Positions 1 through 8,959 are shown, counted from the stretch's first letter. The stretch: 64,000 bases of DNA from CAYWBU01 sp942491525 (GCA_942491525.1 CALOBW010000002.1:19077-83076); one strand, 5' to 3'. Notes: a model not told the origin generated them from the sequence alone. Program-made: numbers and translations.

Positions 1-11
1 CTCTTCATTGA

Positions 12-34
12 AACCGGGGGCAAGCCCCCGGGTT
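12..34 (-). terminator. Bulged GC-rich hairpin after iorB
   Basis: An inverted repeat ACCGGGGG/CCCCCGGGT with a 4-base loop lies just past the iorB stop. One arm carries an extra G, and no long U-run follows, so it is at best a weak intrinsic terminator for the iorAB operon or an mRNA 3' end stabiliser. Confidence 0.45.
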
Positions 35-38
35 TAAC

Positions 39-605
39 TTATCCGATCAGCTCGCGGCCCTTCCTGAAGCCCTCTAGGTTGATGGCGCGGATCTTCTCTT
101 TGAGCATGTCACTCAGGGCGTCTTCCCAGACCTTCTCCTCAACATCCAGCATGGCCGAGAGCGCCCCCAGCAGGACGATGTTGACACCCTTGGGGTTACC
201 GAGCTCGGCGGCCAGACTTGAACCCTCGACAAAGGTGACGTTGGGGGTGATGGCCCTGACGGCATCCTCAATCTCTGGATACTCAACCTTGCCCTGCACA
301 ACCGAGGGCGGCGAGATGCGCAGACGGTTGATGATGACCTTGGTGTTAGGGTTCAGAAACTCCAGGTAGCGGGCGGTCTCCAGCTCCTCAAATGAGAGCA
401 GGATGTCGCAGCCTTCTAGCGGAATGATGGGCGAAAAGACCTCGTCGCCGTAGCGCACGTGGCTCATGACGCTGCCGCCGCGCTGGGCCATGCCGTGAAT
501 CTCAGACTTCTTAACATCAAAACCGGCATCCATCATGACGCGCGAGAGCACGTCCGAGGCCAGGATGATACCCTGACCGCCGACTCCAGCCATTAATACG
601 TTCAT
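39..605 (-). CDS. iorB: Indolepyruvate ferredoxin oxidoreductase, beta subunit
   Basis: The 188-aa protein is the small (gamma-domain type) subunit of the 2-oxoacid:ferredoxin oxidoreductase family. The family oxidatively decarboxylates aryl-pyruvates from aromatic amino acid transamination to acyl-CoA and reduces ferredoxin in the cytoplasm. The glycine-rich GVGGQG motif near residue 8 is the family hallmark, and length is normal for IorB. It overlaps the iorA stop by 4 nt (ATGA), so the two are translationally coupled. No defect is seen. Confidence 0.9.
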   Translation of the reverse strand: MNVLMAGVGGQGIILASDVLSRVMMDAGFDVKKSEIHGMAQRGGSVMSHVRYGDEVFSPIIPLEGCDILLSFEELETARYLEFLNPNTKVIINRLRISPPSVVQGKVEYPEIEDAVRAITPNVTFVEGSSLAAELGNPKGVNIVLLGALSAMLDVEEKVWEDALSDMLKEKIRAINLEGFRKGRELIG

Positions 606-2329
606 TTTGCACCTCCGATTGCGTCAAATCCACACAGCTGGGAGCAGAGGTCGCAGCCGACACAGAGGTCGGTAATGGTGGCCTTGCCGTCTTTGAACTC
701 AATTGCCGGACAGCCGATCTTCATACAGGCCTGGCAGCCGGTACACCTATCCTGATCAACAACCAGCTTCTTATAGGTCAGGGTCTCTGGCTTCAGCAGC
801 ACACAGGGAGCCTTGGTGATAACAACCGCCGGACCCTCAAACTCGATCGCCTCTTTGACAATCTGCTTGGTGGCTTTGAAGTCATAGGGATCGACAGTCT
901 TCACGAACTCGATTCCCAGGGCACGCACCAACGGTTCGAGCTCGATCTGCGAGGTGGGCTCGCCCATGAGGGTCTTGCCGGTGCCGGGATTCTCCTGGGC
1001 GCCGGTCATGGCCGTGATGCGGTTATCAAGAATCATGATCACGGCGGCGCCCTGGTTATAGGCCAGGTTCATGACGCCGGTCACGCCGGAGTGGAAGAAG
1101 GTTGAGTCACCCAGCACGGCGGCCAGCTTCTGCTGGCCCTTGCCGAAGGCCTTGGACATGCCGTGGGCATGGTTGATGCCGGCGCCCATGCAGAGACAGG
1201 TGTCGATGGCCGAGAGCGGCGGCAGGAAGCCCAGGGTGTAGCAGCCGATGTCGCCGGCGATGAAGCAGCCGTTGCGTTTCAGAGCGTAGAGCGAACCGCG
1301 GTGCGGGCAGCCGGGACACATTGAGGGCGGACGGGGCGGCAGATCCTGCTCAGGCACATCTACCGGCTTGATGCCGAAGACTGCATTCTTGATCAGGTCG
1401 GTGGAGTATTCGCCGCAGATGGGCAGAACATCCTTGCCGCGGCACTCAATGCCCATGGCCTTGAGCTGATCCTCAACAAAGGGATCCAGCTCCTCAATGA
1501 CCCAGAGCTCGTCAACCTTGGAGGCAAACTCCTTAACCAGGTCGTGGGGCAGCGGATAGGAGAAGCCCAGCTTCAGGAAGGAAGCCTCGGGCATGGCCTC
1601 GCGGGCATACTGGAAGGCGATGCCGCTGGCGATAAAGCCGATCTTGCTATCCTTGATCTGCATGATGTTGAGCGCTGAGGTATTGGCCTTCGCGCGCAGA
1701 TCCTCGAGGCGCTGCTCAATGATGGGGTGGCGGCGGCGCGCATTGGCCGGCAGCATGACCCAGTCAGCGGGGTTGCGCTCGAGGCTGGTCTCGTTGGGTT
1801 TGAGGGGCTCGTTAAGTTCAACCACACCCATGGAGTGCGAGATACGGGTGGTGGAGCGCACCATGACCGGCACGCCGAACTCTTCGGAGAGGCGTACGCC
1901 CTCGACCATGAAATCCTTGGCCTCCTGGGATGAGGAGGGCTCCAGCATGGGCATCTTGGCGAATCTGGCATACTGACGGTTGTCCTGCTCATTCTGAGAT
2001 GAGAAGAGCTGGGGGTCGTCGGCCGAGATCAGCACCAGGCCGCCTCTGAGCTGGGTGTAGGTCATGCTCATGAGCGGGTCGGCGGCCACGTTGACGCCCA
2101 CATGCTTCATGACGGCCATGGTTCTGGCGCCGGCATAGGATGCACCAGAGGCCACTTCCAGGGCAACCTTCTCGTTGGGAGCCCACTCGCAGTAGACTTC
2201 GGGATGTTCCTTGGCCACAGTCTCCAGGATCTCGGTGCTGGGGGTTCCGGGATAGGCAGAAGCGACTGCGATCCCGGCCTCCAGGGCGCCCCTGGCAAAG
2301 GCCTCATTACCACTTAATATCTTCTTCAT
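602..2329 (-). CDS. iorA: Indolepyruvate ferredoxin oxidoreductase, alpha subunit
   Basis: The large subunit (575 aa) carries the pyrimidine-binding and TPP-binding domains of a 2-oxoacid oxidoreductase plus a C-terminal ferredoxin domain. Visible motifs are GDSTFFHSG in the TPP domain and two 4Fe-4S clusters, CTGCQACMKIGCP and CVGCDLCSQLC, near the end. The frame is open for 10 more codons upstream, but the start chosen here (ATG giving MKKILSGNEA) has a good AAGGAGA ribosome site 5 nt upstream and matches the family N-terminus. Together with IorB it converts indolepyruvate/phenylpyruvate to the acyl-CoA and reduced ferredoxin, typical of anaerobic amino-acid catabolism. It has a structured leader (see 2352-2378). 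Confidence 0.93.
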   Translation of the reverse strand: MKKILSGNEAFARGALEAGIAVASAYPGTPSTEILETVAKEHPEVYCEWAPNEKVALEVASGASYAGARTMAVMKHVGVNVAADPLMSMTYTQLRGGLVLISADDPQLFSSQNEQDNRQYARFAKMPMLEPSSSQEAKDFMVEGVRLSEEFGVPVMVRSTTRISHSMGVVELNEPLKPNETSLERNPADWVMLPANARRRHPIIEQRLEDLRAKANTSALNIMQIKDSKIGFIASGIAFQYAREAMPEASFLKLGFSYPLPHDLVKEFASKVDELWVIEELDPFVEDQLKAMGIECRGKDVLPICGEYSTDLIKNAVFGIKPVDVPEQDLPPRPPSMCPGCPHRGSLYALKRNGCFIAGDIGCYTLGFLPPLSAIDTCLCMGAGINHAHGMSKAFGKGQQKLAAVLGDSTFFHSGVTGVMNLAYNQGAAVIMILDNRITAMTGAQENPGTGKTLMGEPTSQIELEPLVRALGIEFVKTVDPYDFKATKQIVKEAIEFEGPAVVITKAPCVLLKPETLTYKKLVVDQDRCTGCQACMKIGCPAIEFKDGKATITDLCVGCDLCSQLCGFDAIGGAK

Positions 2330-2351
2330 AAAATCTCCTTCGGACAGACAA

Positions 2352-2378
2352 AAGGCCATGACTGCAAGTCACGGCCTT
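2352..2378 (-). promoter_or_regulatory. Leader hairpin upstream of iorA
   Basis: In the minus-strand RNA a 12-bp stem (AAGGCCGUGACU paired with AGUCAUGGCCUU, one G-U pair) closes on a UGC loop. It is followed by UUGUCUG, ending 12 nt before the iorA ribosome site. The 3' arm ends in UU, so the hairpin plus UUUU resembles an intrinsic terminator placed inside the leader. It may attenuate or stabilise the iorAB mRNA. No ligand-binding riboswitch fold is recognised. Confidence 0.45.
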
Positions 2379-2382
2379 CGGT

Positions 2383-2396
2383 TACTATGAATAGTA
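2383..2396. promoter_or_regulatory. Palindrome TACTAT-GA-ATAGTA upstream of iorA
   Basis: A 6-bp inverted repeat with a 2-base centre lies about 55 nt upstream of the iorA start. On the minus strand TGATACTAT also reads as an extended -10 element, but no good -35 is found at 16-18 nt. It could be the iorAB promoter -10, an operator, or both. Confidence 0.35.
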
Positions 2397-2524
2397 TCAC
2401 GAGCAATGCGATTCCCTTTTTGGCGCGCTCAGCAAACCACTAAGTGTGCGAAAAAATGAATTATCGCTCATAAACATAGCCTATTCTTACCTTATTTAAG
2501 GCTCTGTCTGTCAAGTTTTTTGTA

Positions 2525-2559
2525 TAAAAAAAGAGCCGCAGCAAAAACTGCGGCTTTTT
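2525..2559. terminator. Bidirectional intrinsic terminator after the TetR gene
   Basis: The 8-bp stem AGCCGCAG/CTGCGGCT with a 6-base loop is flanked by A-runs on one side and T-runs on the other, so both transcripts end in a U-tract. It lies 20 nt beyond the stop of the TetR gene on the minus strand and separates it from iorAB. Confidence 0.85.
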
Positions 2560-2580
2560 GCGGCGATAATATATGGACTG

Positions 2581-3255
2581 TCAGTAGCTGGCCTGCAGCA
2601 GCACATACTGCTCCTCTTCGAAGAGACCCAGGCCGTTGAAGAGCACGGCACTGACAAAGTCCGAGACTTCAGACTTGTCATCGGCCGTAAGCATCTGCAT
2701 GCTGACCTCGTTCAGACCGGCCATCAGCATGCGCGCGGTCAGCTCGGGCATGATGCGCTCGCGGAAGGTGCCGTTGCGGCGCCCCTCATTAATGATGTCG
2801 ACCAGGATATTGATCAGCTCCTGATAGTTCTCCGCCCGGTACTGGCAGACAAACTTGCTGGCAGCGTTCATCTCCACATGGATCAGCTCGGCCAGATAGG
2901 GGTCTGACTTCAGAATCGTCAGATAGCTCAGACAGAACTTGCGCAGCTTGGCGCGCACATCCCTCTCGCCCCGGATATCGACCCTGATCTCAGATGCCAT
3001 ATCCCTGAAGGCCTCTTCAAAGAGCTTGATGATGATGTCATCCTTGTTCTTGAAGTAGAGATAGATGGTGCCGCTGGCCACATTGGCCTCATGGGCGATA
3101 TCGATAACCTTGGCATTGTAGAATCCCTTGTCCGCAAACACCTTGCGGGCGGCCTCCAGGATGCCCCTGTACTTCATCTCGCATTTCTCGGCCCGGGATG
3201 TTGGCCTGGTCTTACCAACAAGTGCAATATTCACATTTCTGGATGCTAGTCCCAT
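2581..3255 (-). CDS. TetR family regulator, FadR-like
   Basis: The predicted protein has 224 aa. An N-terminal TetR helix-turn-helix lies at about residues 28-75, with the motif GTIYLYFKNKDD that closes the DNA-binding domain. The segment around FYNAKVIDIAHEANVASGTI closely resembles the Bacillus FadR group, which represses fatty-acid degradation genes and responds to acyl-CoA; that function is inferred. The frame continues 13 codons upstream, but the start used here has a GAGGG site 8 nt ahead. The gene is monocistronic and ends at a strong terminator. Two AT-rich inverted repeats upstream (3349-3380) are plausible self-operators. Confidence 0.85.
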   Translation of the reverse strand: MGLASRNVNIALVGKTRPTSRAEKCEMKYRGILEAARKVFADKGFYNAKVIDIAHEANVASGTIYLYFKNKDDIIIKLFEEAFRDMASEIRVDIRGERDVRAKLRKFCLSYLTILKSDPYLAELIHVEMNAASKFVCQYRAENYQELINILVDIINEGRRNGTFRERIMPELTARMLMAGLNEVSMQMLTADDKSEVSDFVSAVLFNGLGLFEEEQYVLLQASY

Positions 3256-3348
3256 TTTGCCCTCGCTTTCATTTTGTGTACCTGCCGTTAACATTTTAAC
3301 ATTGCAAAAGCAAGCCCCAGCCTAGCTTTGCGCCGAACTATCGGATTT

Positions 3349-3380
3349 ATAGAGATTTTTCTCTATTTATTTCATAAATA
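3349..3380. promoter_or_regulatory. Two overlapping AT-rich inverted repeats upstream of the FadR-like gene
   Basis: ATAGAGA-TTTT-TCTCTAT (3349-3366) is followed at once by TATTTAT-TTC-ATAAATA (3364-3380). Both are perfect 7-bp repeats in the roughly 330-bp divergent region between the TetR gene and aconitase. This is the usual place for a TetR-family operator. The rest of this intergenic stretch holds the aconitase promoter and nothing else I recognise. Confidence 0.4.
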
Positions 3381-3488
3381 TTCGGCTATTTAGCCCTTTT
3401 TCATTAGCAAAAACAGTTAATTTTTTAACTTTTAAGACTGTAATTCAGCAGATCGAAGCCCCCGGAGGCGCCCATTGCGCATAAGTAA

Positions 3489-3516
3489 TTGACTACCCAC
3501 CCGTCAATCTTATAGA
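3489..3516 (+). promoter_or_regulatory. Sigma-70-type promoter for the aconitase operon
   Basis: TTGACT and TATAGA are separated by 16 bp, about 70 nt upstream of the aconitase start. Both hexamers match consensus at five and four positions. The position fits a short leader to the AAAGGAG ribosome site. Confidence 0.5.
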
Positions 3517-3585
3517 GGTAGGAGCCAAATAATGTGAATAATTGATAAGCATACGGGCCATTAGGTCCTCTATAAAGGAGATTAA

Positions 3586-5502
3586 ATGTCTAGAACACTG
3601 ACCCAGAAAATTATCGACGCCCACAAGGTCGCGGAGACCGAGAACGAGTACGCCATCCGCATCGACCAGACCCTGACCCAGGACGCCACCGGAACCATGG
3701 CCTACCTGGAGTTCGAGGCCATCGGCCTGGATCGCGTGCGCACCGAGCTCTCCGTCAGCTACGTCGACCACAACACCCTGCAGTCCGGCTTTGAAAACGC
3801 CGACGACCACCGCTTCCTGCAGGATATCGCCAAGAAGTACGGCCTGAAGTTCTCACGCCCTGGCAACGGCATCTGCCACCAGGTTCATTTGGAGCGTTTC
3901 GGCGTGCCCGGCAAGACCCTGCTGGGCTCCGACTCCCACACCCCCACCGGCGGCGGCATCGGCATGATCGCCATCGGCGCCGGCGGCCTGGACGTGGCAG
4001 CCGCCATGGCCGGCATGCCCTTCAACATTCCCAAACCCAGAGTTGTGGGCGTCAAACTTTCCGGCCAGCTGCAGCCCTGGGTCAGCGCCAAGGATGTCAT
4101 CCTGGAAGTGCTGCGCATCTGCACCGTCAAGGGCGGCGTCGGCAAGATCTTTGAATACTGCGGCGAGGGCATCAAATCCTTAAGCGTTCCCGAACGCGCC
4201 ACCATCACCAACATGGGCGCCGAGCTGGGCGCGACCACCTCGGTCTTCCCCTCCGACGAGATCACCAGAGAGTTCCTGGTGGCCCAGGAGCGCGCAGGCG
4301 ACTGGACCGAGCTGCTGGCCGACGAGGGCTGCGCTTACGACGAGGTTATCGAGATCGACCTGAGCCAGCTGGAGCCCATGGCCGCCTGCCCCCACATGCC
4401 CGACGTGATCAAGAAGATCAGCGAGCTGGAGGGCATGAAGGTTGACCAGTCCCTGATCGGCTCCTGCACCAACTCCTCACTCAAGGACCTGACCCTGGTG
4501 GCCGACGTCCTCAAAGACCACAAGGTCAATAGCGAAACCAGCCTGGGCATCGCCCCCGGCTCCAAGCAGGTCATGCAGATGCTGGCCGAAAACGGCAAGC
4601 TGACCCACATCATCGCCGCCGGCGCCCGCATCCTGGAGAGCGCCTGCGGACCCTGCATCGGCATGGGCCAGTCGCCCAAGACCGACGCCGTCTCCGTCAG
4701 AACCTTCAACCGCAACTTCAAGGGCCGCTCAGGCACCGCCTCCGCCGGCGTCTACCTGGTCAGCCCCGAGGTGGCCGTGGCCGCCGCGGTCAAGGGCTGC
4801 TTCACCGATCCGCGCAAACTGGGCGACTACCCCAAATTTGAAGCTCCCGCAAAGTTCTCAATCGATGACTCCATGGTGCTGGAGCCCGCTGCAGACGGCA
4901 GCGCTGTCGAGATCACCCGCGGCCCCAACATCAAGCCGCTGCCCATCAGTGAACCCCTGGCTGATGCAGTAGAGGTTAAGACCCTGCTTAAGCTGGCAGA
5001 CAACATCACCACCGATGACATCATGCCGGCCGGCGCCAAGATCCTACCGCTGAGATCCAACATCGAGGCCATCAGTGAATATGTCTTCGCTGGGATCGAT
5101 GCCGACTTCGCCAAAAACGCCAAGGCCGCCGACAAGGGCTGCATCGTGGGCCGCGAAAACTACGGCCAGGGTTCATCCCGCGAGCACGCCGCCCTGGCCC
5201 CCATGTACCTGGGCGTCAAGGCCGTGCTGGTGCAGTCGTTCGCCCGCATCCACCGCGGCAACCTGATCAACTTCGGCATCGTGCCCGTCATCATCGACGA
5301 CGCATCCTACGCCGCCGTTGAACAGGGCGAAAACATCAAGCTTGAAAACATCCACGCCGCCGTCAAGGGCGAGGGCAAGCTCAAGGCCGTGACCGCCTCC
5401 GGCAAGGAGCTCAACTGCGAAATCAACCTGAGTGAGCGCGAAGCCGAGATCCTGCTGGCCGGCGGCCTATTAAACTTCATCAAGAACCAGGTGGGCGCCT
5501 AA
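3586..5502 (+). CDS. Aconitate hydratase (aconitase), 638-aa type
   Basis: This iron-sulfur hydro-lyase interconverts citrate and isocitrate via cis-aconitate in the TCA cycle, in the cytoplasm. The three cluster-ligating cysteines are visible in GSCTNSS (near residue 293) and SACGPCIGMG (near residues 353 and 356). A swivelling C-terminal domain follows with the GRENYGQGSSREHAA motif. At about 640 aa it belongs to the short bacterial aconitase group that resembles homoaconitase, not the 850-900-aa AcnA/AcnB forms, so I give no acnA/acnB symbol. A strong AAAGGAG lies 6 nt before the ATG. The stop overlaps the gltX start by 1 nt (TAATG), linking 2-oxoglutarate/glutamate supply to glutamyl-tRNA formation. 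Confidence 0.92.
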   Translation: MSRTLTQKIIDAHKVAETENEYAIRIDQTLTQDATGTMAYLEFEAIGLDRVRTELSVSYVDHNTLQSGFENADDHRFLQDIAKKYGLKFSRPGNGICHQVHLERFGVPGKTLLGSDSHTPTGGGIGMIAIGAGGLDVAAAMAGMPFNIPKPRVVGVKLSGQLQPWVSAKDVILEVLRICTVKGGVGKIFEYCGEGIKSLSVPERATITNMGAELGATTSVFPSDEITREFLVAQERAGDWTELLADEGCAYDEVIEIDLSQLEPMAACPHMPDVIKKISELEGMKVDQSLIGSCTNSSLKDLTLVADVLKDHKVNSETSLGIAPGSKQVMQMLAENGKLTHIIAAGARILESACGPCIGMGQSPKTDAVSVRTFNRNFKGRSGTASAGVYLVSPEVAVAAAVKGCFTDPRKLGDYPKFEAPAKFSIDDSMVLEPAADGSAVEITRGPNIKPLPISEPLADAVEVKTLLKLADNITTDDIMPAGAKILPLRSNIEAISEYVFAGIDADFAKNAKAADKGCIVGRENYGQGSSREHAALAPMYLGVKAVLVQSFARIHRGNLINFGIVPVIIDDASYAAVEQGENIKLENIHAAVKGEGKLKAVTASGKELNCEINLSEREAEILLAGGLLNFIKNQVGA

Positions 5503-6890
5503 TGGAGATCAGAACACGTTTTGCCCCGTCACCGACGGGTTACCTGCATATCGGCGGTGCCCGCACCGCCCTCTTCTCCTGGCTCTACGCCAAGCACACC
5601 GGCGGCAAGTTTGTCCTGCGCATTGAGGACACCGACGCCCAGCGCTCGACCGACGAGTCGACCCAGCAGATTCTGGACGCCATGACCTGGCTCGGCCTGG
5701 ACTGGGACGAAGGCCCCTTCTACCAGACCCAGCGTTTCGACCTCTACCGCGAGCAGATGCAGAAGCTGCTCGACGAGAACAAGGCCTACTACTGCGAGTG
5801 TTCGCCCGAGCTGCTGGATGAGAAGCGCCAAAAGGCCCAGGCCGAAAAGCGCAAGTTCATCTATGACGGAACCTGCCGCCACAAGAAGCTCGGCCCCGGA
5901 CCGGGCCGCGTGGTGCGTTTCGCCTCGCCCCAGCAGGGCACGACCTCCTTTGACGACCTGATCCGCGGCCGCATGACCGTCAACAACGAGGAGATGGATG
6001 ACCTGATCATCTGGCGCTCGGATGACACCCCCACCTACAACTTCACGGTGGTGGTGGACGACGCCAGCATGCAGATCAACCACATCATCCGCGGCGACGA
6101 CCACGTCAACAACACCTACCGCCAGATCCCGATCTTCGAGGCCCTGGGCTATGAGCTGCCCAAGTTCGCCCACGTGCCCATGATCCTGGGCAGCGACAAG
6201 GCTAGGCTTTCAAAACGCCACGGCGCTACATCCGTCATGGTCTACCAGGAGATGGGCTACCTGCCCGAGGCGGTTGTCAACTACCTGGTGCGCCTCTCCT
6301 GGTCCCACGGCGACCAGGAGATCTTCAGCATGCAGCAGCTGATCGACCTCTTCGACGTGCATGACGTGGGCAAGTCCGCCGCCGTCTTCAACCCCGAGAA
6401 GATGCTCTGGCTCAACCACCACTACATCATGGAGGGTGACCCCCAGCGCCTGGCCGAGTTATTCGTACCCTTCATCGAGCAGCGCGGCTGGGACGTGCCC
6501 GACCTGGACTACATCGCCCGGGTGGTCGTCGACTGCCGCGCACGCACCAAGACCTTTATCGAGCTGGCCGACTTCGCCGACTTCTACTTCCATGAGCCCG
6601 AGGGCGACGCCGACTTGAAAGCCAAGTTCCTGACCGCCGAGAGCGCGCCGCTCTTCAGCGACCTGATCGATACCCTTAATGGTTGCGGCGTAAGCGACCA
6701 TGAGAAGTGCGAGGCGGCCCTCAATGAGCTGATCGCCAAGCATGACCTCAAGTTCGGCAAGCTGGCCCAGCCCATGCGCGTGGCCCTGACCGGCAAAAAG
6801 GTCTCGCCCGGCATCTTTGAGGTTATGGCCACCCTGGGCCAGGAAAGAGTTATCGCCAGACTTGAAAAAGCGCTGGCTGAGATGAACTAG
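5502..6890 (+). CDS. gltX: Glutamyl-tRNA synthetase
   Basis: This class I aminoacyl-tRNA synthetase (462 aa) charges tRNA-Glu, and possibly tRNA-Gln, with glutamate. The HIGH motif is YLHIGGARTAL near residue 15, and the KMSKS-type loop is LSKRHGA near residue 238. A C-terminal anticodon-binding helical domain follows. Length is usual for bacterial GltX. The start overlaps the aconitase stop and has no clear ribosome site of its own, so it is probably translationally coupled. Whether the enzyme is discriminating or non-discriminating cannot be told from these motifs. Confidence 0.95.
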   Translation: MEIRTRFAPSPTGYLHIGGARTALFSWLYAKHTGGKFVLRIEDTDAQRSTDESTQQILDAMTWLGLDWDEGPFYQTQRFDLYREQMQKLLDENKAYYCECSPELLDEKRQKAQAEKRKFIYDGTCRHKKLGPGPGRVVRFASPQQGTTSFDDLIRGRMTVNNEEMDDLIIWRSDDTPTYNFTVVVDDASMQINHIIRGDDHVNNTYRQIPIFEALGYELPKFAHVPMILGSDKARLSKRHGATSVMVYQEMGYLPEAVVNYLVRLSWSHGDQEIFSMQQLIDLFDVHDVGKSAAVFNPEKMLWLNHHYIMEGDPQRLAELFVPFIEQRGWDVPDLDYIARVVVDCRARTKTFIELADFADFYFHEPEGDADLKAKFLTAESAPLFSDLIDTLNGCGVSDHEKCEAALNELIAKHDLKFGKLAQPMRVALTGKKVSPGIFEVMATLGQERVIARLEKALAEMN

Positions 6891-6901
6891 AGGAGATTCA
6901 G

Positions 6902-7405
6902 ATGAAAAACAGAGATTTTGCACTGCTGGCCCTATTCATGGCCCTGGTCTGCGTGGCCACCATGATCATTAAGATTCCGATCCCCCAGACCAACGGCTAC
7001 ATGAACCTGGGCGACAGCATGGTGCTGCTCTCAGCCATGTTCTTCGGCCCCATCGGCGGCTTCCTGGCCGGCGGCATCGGCTCGGCATTGGCTGACGTCT
7101 TCGGCGGCTATGCCCAGTGGGCGCCCTGGACCCTGGTCATCAAGGGGCTGGAAGCTGCCGCAGCCGGCGCCCTCTTCCCGCTGATGAAGGCCGCCAAGGG
7201 CAAGGTCTCCCCGGGCCTGGTCGCCTGCTACATCGTGGCCACCGCCATCATGGTCAGCGGCTACTTCATCGCCGGCAGCATCATGTATGACCAGAAGGCC
7301 GCCCTGGCCGAGATCCCGGCCAACCTGATCCAGGCCGGCGGCAGCATTGTACTGGCCACCCTGCTCTATCCAGTCTTCTACCGGATCGTAAAGGTCAATG
7401 GCTGA
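6902..7405 (+). CDS. ECF transporter S component (substrate-binding membrane subunit)
   Basis: This 167-aa, very hydrophobic protein has five to six predicted membrane segments. The pattern GYMNLGDS...GGFLAGGIGSALAD...WTLVIKGLE is typical of ECF S components of the riboflavin-like Pfam group. S components capture a vitamin or precursor and work with EcfT and two EcfA ATPases. The substrate cannot be told here. A GAGGAGATT ribosome site lies 5 nt upstream, 11 nt after gltX. No EcfT or EcfA is adjacent, but an ECF-type ATPase lies at 19663-20451. Confidence 0.8.
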   Translation: MKNRDFALLALFMALVCVATMIIKIPIPQTNGYMNLGDSMVLLSAMFFGPIGGFLAGGIGSALADVFGGYAQWAPWTLVIKGLEAAAAGALFPLMKAAKGKVSPGLVACYIVATAIMVSGYFIAGSIMYDQKAALAEIPANLIQAGGSIVLATLLYPVFYRIVKVNG

Positions 7406-8012
7406 AATTAAACAGATTGTCAGCAAGGCGGATGTCCTGCTGAGCTACATCATCAGCGAAGGCGGCGATGCCATTCTGGTTGACCCGCCCGCTGATATTG
7501 CTGCACACCTCGATGACGGCCTCAATATCAAGGCCGTCATCAACACCCACACCCATCCCGACCACACCCGGGGCAACCGCCATTTCAAAGGCCTGGTTCA
7601 GGCCCACCAGGCCGAAGCCACCTGGCTGATGCGCCTGCTGAACGGCGCCATCGACATCGCCAAGGGCAGCTGCCCGACCCGCATCCGCTACAACCTGCAT
7701 GACGGCGACACGCTCAAACTGGGAGAGACCGAGATAAAGGTCATCCACACCCCCGGCCACTCCCCCGGCGGCATCTGCCTCTACTGGCCCGGCAACCTGA
7801 TCAGCGGCGACACCCTCTTCGCCGGCAACATCGGCGCCACCCACTTTCCGGGCGGCTCTATGGAAGACATGAAAACCAGCCTGGACAAACTTTTCCAGTT
7901 GCCCGATGAGACCACGATCTGGCCGGGACACTACTATAGTGAGCGCTACTCCTGCAGGATGCTGGAGAATAGACGGGCTGTGGGGATGATGCTGCAGAAG
8001 ATGGAAGATTAA
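7398..8012 (+). CDS. MBL-fold metallo-hydrolase, glyoxalase II-like
   Basis: This 204-aa metallo-beta-lactamase-fold protein has the metal motif [10 protein letters not shown] (HxHxDH) near residue 50, then [15 protein letters not shown] and a final PGHYYSE histidine. These ligate two metal ions in hydroxyacylglutathione-hydrolase-type enzymes. The short glyoxalase II-like subgroup has varied thioester or phosphoester substrates, so the reaction is not assigned. The start overlaps the S-component stop by 8 nt, placing it last in the aconitase operon. Confidence 0.85.
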   Translation: MAEIKQIVSKADVLLSYIISEGGDAILVDPPADIAAHLDDGLNIKAVINTHTHPDHTRGNRHFKGLVQAHQAEATWLMRLLNGAIDIAKGSCPTRIRYNLHDGDTLKLGETEIKVIHTPGHSPGGICLYWPGNLISGDTLFAGNIGATHFPGGSMEDMKTSLDKLFQLPDETTIWPGHYYSERYSCRMLENRRAVGMMLQKMED

Positions 8013-8073
8013 ACCCAGCCATAGCTTTTATTCTCCATACCTCATATTATATTGCACTATTGAGGAGGCGGAA

Positions 8074-8889
8074 ATGATCGACTACATTCAGCAGCTTCAC
8101 CCGGTCAGCCAGGCGTTTTTCGCCACCCTCTTCACCTGGGCTGTCACCGCGGCCGGCGCGGCGCTGGTCTTCTGCACAAAAACCGTGAATCAAAAGCTGA
8201 TGGACTCCATGCTGGGCTTTGCGGCCGGAGTCATGATCGCGGCCAGCTTCTGGTCTCTGCTGGCACCCGGCATCCAGATGGCCGAAAACCTGGGCCATAC
8301 CCCCTGGCTAACGGCCGTGATCGGCTTCATGAGCGGCGGCATCTTCATGCGCCTGACCGACCGCTTCCTGCCGCACCTGCACCCGGGCCTGAGCTCAGAT
8401 AACGCCGAGGGCATCAAGACCTCCTGGCAGCGCAGCACCCTGCTGGTGCTGGCCATCACCCTGCACAACATTCCCGAAGGGCTGGCCGTGGGCGTGGCCT
8501 TCGGAGCCGTGGCCGCCGGCCTGCCCTCGGCCACCCTCGGCGGCGCCATCGCCCTGGCCATCGGCATCGGCATCCAGAACTTCCCCGAAGGCACTGCGGT
8601 CTCCATGCCGCTCAGACGCGAGGGGCTGAGCAAGAAGAAGAGCTTCCTGATGGGTCAGGCCTCCGGCGCGGTTGAGCCCGTCGCGGGCGTGCTGGGCGCA
8701 CTCTTTGTACTCAAGATGCAGCACATCCTGCCCTACGCCCTCTGCTTTGCCGCCGGCGCCATGATCTTCGTGGTGGTGGAGGAGCTGATTCCCGAATCCC
8801 AGCGCGAACCCCAGAACATCGATCTGGTGACCATGGCCACCATGACCGGCTTCTCGGTCATGATGATCCTGGATGTGGCGCTCGGATAG
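8074..8889 (+). CDS. ZIP family metal transporter
   Basis: The 271-aa inner-membrane protein has about eight membrane segments. It shows the two ZIP signature helices [14 protein letters not shown] (around residues 129-142) and [18 protein letters not shown] (around 168-185), whose His/Glu residues form the binuclear metal site. ZupT/GufA-type proteins import zinc or other divalent metals. GAGGAGG lies 6 nt before the ATG. It is a stand-alone gene after a 60-bp gap. Zinc supply would suit the zinc-ribbon ribosomal proteins encoded further on, but that is context only. Confidence 0.9.
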   Translation: MIDYIQQLHPVSQAFFATLFTWAVTAAGAALVFCTKTVNQKLMDSMLGFAAGVMIAASFWSLLAPGIQMAENLGHTPWLTAVIGFMSGGIFMRLTDRFLPHLHPGLSSDNAEGIKTSWQRSTLLVLAITLHNIPEGLAVGVAFGAVAAGLPSATLGGAIALAIGIGIQNFPEGTAVSMPLRREGLSKKKSFLMGQASGAVEPVAGVLGALFVLKMQHILPYALCFAAGAMIFVVVEELIPESQREPQNIDLVTMATMTGFSVMMILDVALG

Positions 8890-8930
8890 GCAGCAAGTGC
8901 GTCAGCCCGCAGTAACAATATATTATTAAT

Positions 8931-8959
8931 TAGGCATTGCGCCTGAATCCGTGTATAAT
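8931..8959 (+). promoter_or_regulatory. Promoter for the methyltransferase gene
   Basis: A perfect TATAAT (8954-8959) is preceded at 17 bp by TAGGCA (four of six consensus matches). It lies about 58 bp upstream of the methyltransferase ATG in a 128-bp intergenic gap. Confidence 0.55.
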
